64,000 nucleotides of DNA from JANNPJ01 sp965200525 (lineage in GTDB: Bacteria; Actinomycetota; Actinomycetes; Actinomycetales; Kineosporiaceae), in NCBI GenBank assembly GCA_965200525.1, contig OZ241368.1, positions 5,332,001 through 5,396,000 of the forward strand, written 5' to 3'. Positions 62,077 to 64,000 of the stretch are shown piece by piece. The notes under the pieces are model-generated. The model did no database searches and had not been told where the DNA came from. It saw nothing but the letters and a program-made list of their open reading frames with translations. The position numbers and the translations under genes were made by a program. Position 1 is the first letter of the stretch; every line of letters starts with the position of its first letter.

Positions 62077-63075
62077 GTGGCGGACGATCTTTTTTCGGTC
62101 AGTGAAGCGCTCGAGCAGGTGGACGCCGCTTTGGTGACCGGCCGGCAGGCCGCCGCCAAAGTCTTTCCGACCGGATTTCCCCTGCTCGACACCTATCTCG
62201 GCGGCGGCCTCCGAGCCGGTGAACTCGCCTTGCTCGGCGGTCCGCAGGGTCTCGGCAAGACCGCCTTCGTTCTGCAGACGGCGCGGCATCTGGCCAACCT
62301 CGGCGAGGCCGTTCTGGTGATGTCCTACGAACACGGGCCCGTCACCCTGCTCGAGCGACTCGTCGCGATCGAGGCCGGCGACACGGTCGGCACCGAGGGG
62401 GCGCCGCTGCGCCGGATCCGCGAGTCACTGGAGGGCCGGGGCCCGCGCTCGGCCACCCTGGAGGAGCGGTTGGCCGGCACCACCGGCGGCGCCGAGGCCG
62501 TGTCCGCACTGCGCAGCTACCGCGACCGGCTGATGCTGCACCGCTCGTCCGGGGTCTCCACCGGTCTGCCGCAGATCCGGGCCGCGCTCGAAGCGGCCCG
62601 TCAGCGCTCCGACCGCAGCCCGCTGCTGGTCGTGGACTACCTGCAGAAGGTCCACGTGCCCGGCCGGCTCACCGACGACGAGCGGGCCGCCGAGATCGTG
62701 GCCGGCCTCAAGGACCTGGCCCTGGAGTTCGCCGTCCCGGTGCTGGCCGTGGCCGCCGCCGGCGAGGAGGGGATCCGGCCCGGGCACCGGGTGCGGGCCG
62801 CCCACCTGCGCGGCTCGGCCGCCTTGGCCTACGAACCCGACGTCATCCTGATCATGAACGAGAAGTACGACGTGGTCGCCCGGCACTACCTGGTCTACGA
62901 CACCCGGTCGGTGGACCGGTACCGCGACTACGTGGTGCTCTCGATCGAGAAGAACCGCTCCGGGCTGGCCCGGATCGACCTGCAACTGCGCAAGCGGCTG
63001 GATCAGAGCCGGTTCGAGCGGGACGTCGAGGGCGTCACCGAGGAACTCGTCGACGAGCGGCTGGCGCGGGACTGA
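62077..63075 (+). CDS. DnaB/RecA-like ATPase
   Basis: 332 residues from the GTG at 62077. A RecA-fold ATPase of the DnaB helicase C-terminal class: it starts with a short helix (ADDLFSVSEALEQVDAAL), then TGFPLLDTYLGGGLRAGELALLGG, Walker A GPQGLGKTA, Walker B LLVVDYLQKV, and a late RGSAALAYEPD. It lacks the DnaB N-terminal domain. Probably an actinobacterial stand-alone ATPase of unknown role, not the replicative helicase. Divergent from the kinase. Similar genes often sit beside tad pilus loci, which is suggestive only. Confidence 0.88.
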   Translation: MADDLFSVSEALEQVDAALVTGRQAAAKVFPTGFPLLDTYLGGGLRAGELALLGGPQGLGKTAFVLQTARHLANLGEAVLVMSYEHGPVTLLERLVAIEAGDTVGTEGAPLRRIRESLEGRGPRSATLEERLAGTTGGAEAVSALRSYRDRLMLHRSSGVSTGLPQIRAALEAARQRSDRSPLLVVDYLQKVHVPGRLTDDERAAEIVAGLKDLALEFAVPVLAVAAAGEEGIRPGHRVRAAHLRGSAALAYEPDVILIMNEKYDVVARHYLVYDTRSVDRYRDYVVLSIEKNRSGLARIDLQLRKRLDQSRFERDVEGVTEELVDERLARD

Positions 63076-63100
63076 CCCGACGGCGTCCGGCGCCGGGTCA
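63073..63100. terminator. Dyad containing both stop codons
   Basis: TGACCCG (63073-63079) and CGGGTCA (63094-63100) are exact inverse copies. The first includes the stop of the ATPase gene, the last that of the GAF gene. Short but positioned as a bidirectional terminator. Confidence 0.5.
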
Positions 63101-63997
63101 CTCGTCGGGACGGCGCCGCGGTGCGGCGGCCGGGTCGGTCTCGGACTCCTGGAGCGGGCCGAGGGCCCGGGCCAGCCGCCGGGTGGCCAGGGCCTGGGCC
63201 AGCAGCGCGGCCGCCTCCCGGACCGGGGCGATCACGGCCGAGAGGTCACGGTCGGTGAACGGCCCGGCCTCCTTTCCCCGGGCCAGGACGACGATCGCCC
63301 GGACGTCGGGCACCGGCACCGCCAGCAGGTGCCGCCAGGCCGCGAGCGGCGCCCCGGACAGCTGCTGACGGATGATGTCGGTGTCCTCGATCAGCACGGC
63401 CCGCCCGGCCGACCCGATCTCGGTGATCAGCCAGTGCGAGTCCTCCAGTACCAGCCGCCGCTCCAGCGGGCGCAGGCCGACCCCGCCGCTGATCCGCCAG
63501 ACCGGCCCGTCCGGGACCAGGATCGCGGCGGCGTCGGCGTCGGCCCGCTCGATCACGTCGTCGGCCAGCACCTGGGCCGTGTCGCTGACCCCGTACAGGT
63601 CGCCGATCCGCTCGTGCACCAGCCGGACCAGGTCGGCGGTGCGCAGCGAGGCGCCGTCGTCACCGGGCACCGGCCGGGCCGAGACCAGGGACGCCGCCTC
63701 GGCGTCGAGCCGGCGATCGAGGGCGCTGGCCGGGAAGCCGTGCGGCTCCGTGCGGGGCCCGAGCGGGTCGGTGACCAGCCCCATCCCGGGCGGCGTGCGG
63801 TAGGCCGGGTCCGGGGTGACACCGGTGTTGCGCTGCAGCTTGCGCGGCCGGTTGCCCAGCCGGGGCATCCGTCGGGCGGCCGGTGACGCCGGCCCGGCAC
63901 CGGGCGCGGGGTCGGCGTCGACGGGCAGCGAGGAGTTGCGCGACCAGCGCTGGGCCGGCCGGGCCGGTGGGGCCGGGACGGCCGGGGTGGACGGCAT
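63098..63997 (-). CDS. GAF-domain protein (5' end near window edge)
   Basis: 299 residues if it starts at 63997; the frame may continue beyond the window, so the start is uncertain. The first 95 residues are Pro/Ala/Arg-rich and probably disordered. A GAF-like domain spans about 115-285 (LVRLVHERIGDLYGVSDTAQ; DADAAAILVPDGPVWRISGG; LAVPVPDVRAIVVLARG). No catalytic output domain follows. It may be a small-molecule sensor or regulator of the neighbouring ATPase. Function not assigned. Confidence 0.8.
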   Translation of the reverse strand: MPSTPAVPAPPARPAQRWSRNSSLPVDADPAPGAGPASPAARRMPRLGNRPRKLQRNTGVTPDPAYRTPPGMGLVTDPLGPRTEPHGFPASALDRRLDAEAASLVSARPVPGDDGASLRTADLVRLVHERIGDLYGVSDTAQVLADDVIERADADAAAILVPDGPVWRISGGVGLRPLERRLVLEDSHWLITEIGSAGRAVLIEDTDIIRQQLSGAPLAAWRHLLAVPVPDVRAIVVLARGKEAGPFTDRDLSAVIAPVREAAALLAQALATRRLARALGPLQESETDPAAAPRRRPDE

Positions 63998-64000
63998 CTG

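Overview
The window is gene-dense, very GC-rich DNA from an actinomycete (Actinomycetota). The diagnostic genes are a cytochrome bcc-aa3 respiratory set with a di-haem QcrC, a 133-aa CtaF, a PimB'-type mannosyltransferase, DUF3043, DUF4191 and RDD proteins, and many GTG, TTG and apparently leaderless starts. From memory, gene content and order follow the Mycobacterium tuberculosis Rv2186-Rv2222 block (glnA, RDD, DUF4191, lipA, lipB, SDR39U1, E2 component, pepA, gcvT, cob genes, glycerate kinase, ErpA-like, adoK, ctaC, qcrBAC, ctaE, trpD, DnaQ/GIY-YIG protein, NlpC, pimB'). This is therefore mostly core chromosome. A Nakamurella- or Frankiales-like host would fit, but the genus cannot be fixed from sequence alone.

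1-7.6 kb, nitrogen assimilation. A partial NADPH:FMN reductase is followed by a type II glutamine synthetase (glnII). Next comes a small accessory insert of an unknown 143-aa protein and an MFS efflux pump, diverging around paired TCTACGTAGA palindromes. Then comes type I glnA, which has a GlnR-like box of exact four-element geometry upstream. An RDD protein, a 17-bp tandem repeat and a small unknown gene close the region.

7.6-16.7 kb, lipoate and 2-oxoacid metabolism. One leftward cluster holds lpdA, E2 acyltransferase (sucB) and an SDR39U1 epimerase. Another holds an FAD amine oxidase, lipB, lipA and DUF4191. Between them lies a broken Ser/Thr kinase gene. Lipoate synthesis (lipA/lipB) therefore sits beside the lipoylated E2 it serves.

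17-26 kb. A conserved small protein, leucyl aminopeptidase pepA and divergent gcvT come first. A cobalamin lower-ligand cluster follows: a CobU fused to an MBL-like domain, a CobT-like protein lacking the usual motifs, and CobS. An aldo/keto reductase, DUF3043 and a TetR regulator follow.

26-36.6 kb. Two paired acyl-CoA dehydrogenases, an M20 dipeptidase, nadA, glycerate kinase, an ErpA-like Fe-S protein, a PfkB (adenosine kinase-like) kinase and aat are present. So is a translationally coupled NifS-like/TusA-like pair whose NifS-like member lacks the PLP lysine.

36.7-48 kb, terminal respiration. ctaC-ctaD-ctaF on the + strand, then an L,D-transpeptidase lipoprotein, converge on ctaE-qcrC-qcrA-qcrB on the - strand. 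About 0.8 kb of tandem-repeat-rich, apparently noncoding DNA separates them. An atypical receiver-domain protein and trpD follow.

48-57.3 kb, envelope and nucleic-acid genes. These are a DnaQ exonuclease/GIY-YIG protein, an NYN-domain protein, a secreted NlpC/P60 endopeptidase, an exported HExxH peptidase, a PimB'-like GT4 mannosyltransferase and a GT87-like polytopic membrane protein.

57.3-64 kb. A tandem array of six Flp-type pilin genes shares a near-identical processing site and helix but has divergent tails. It is preceded by a NarL-type two-component system. No tad secretion genes are in view. A DnaB/RecA-like ATPase and a GAF-domain protein close the window.
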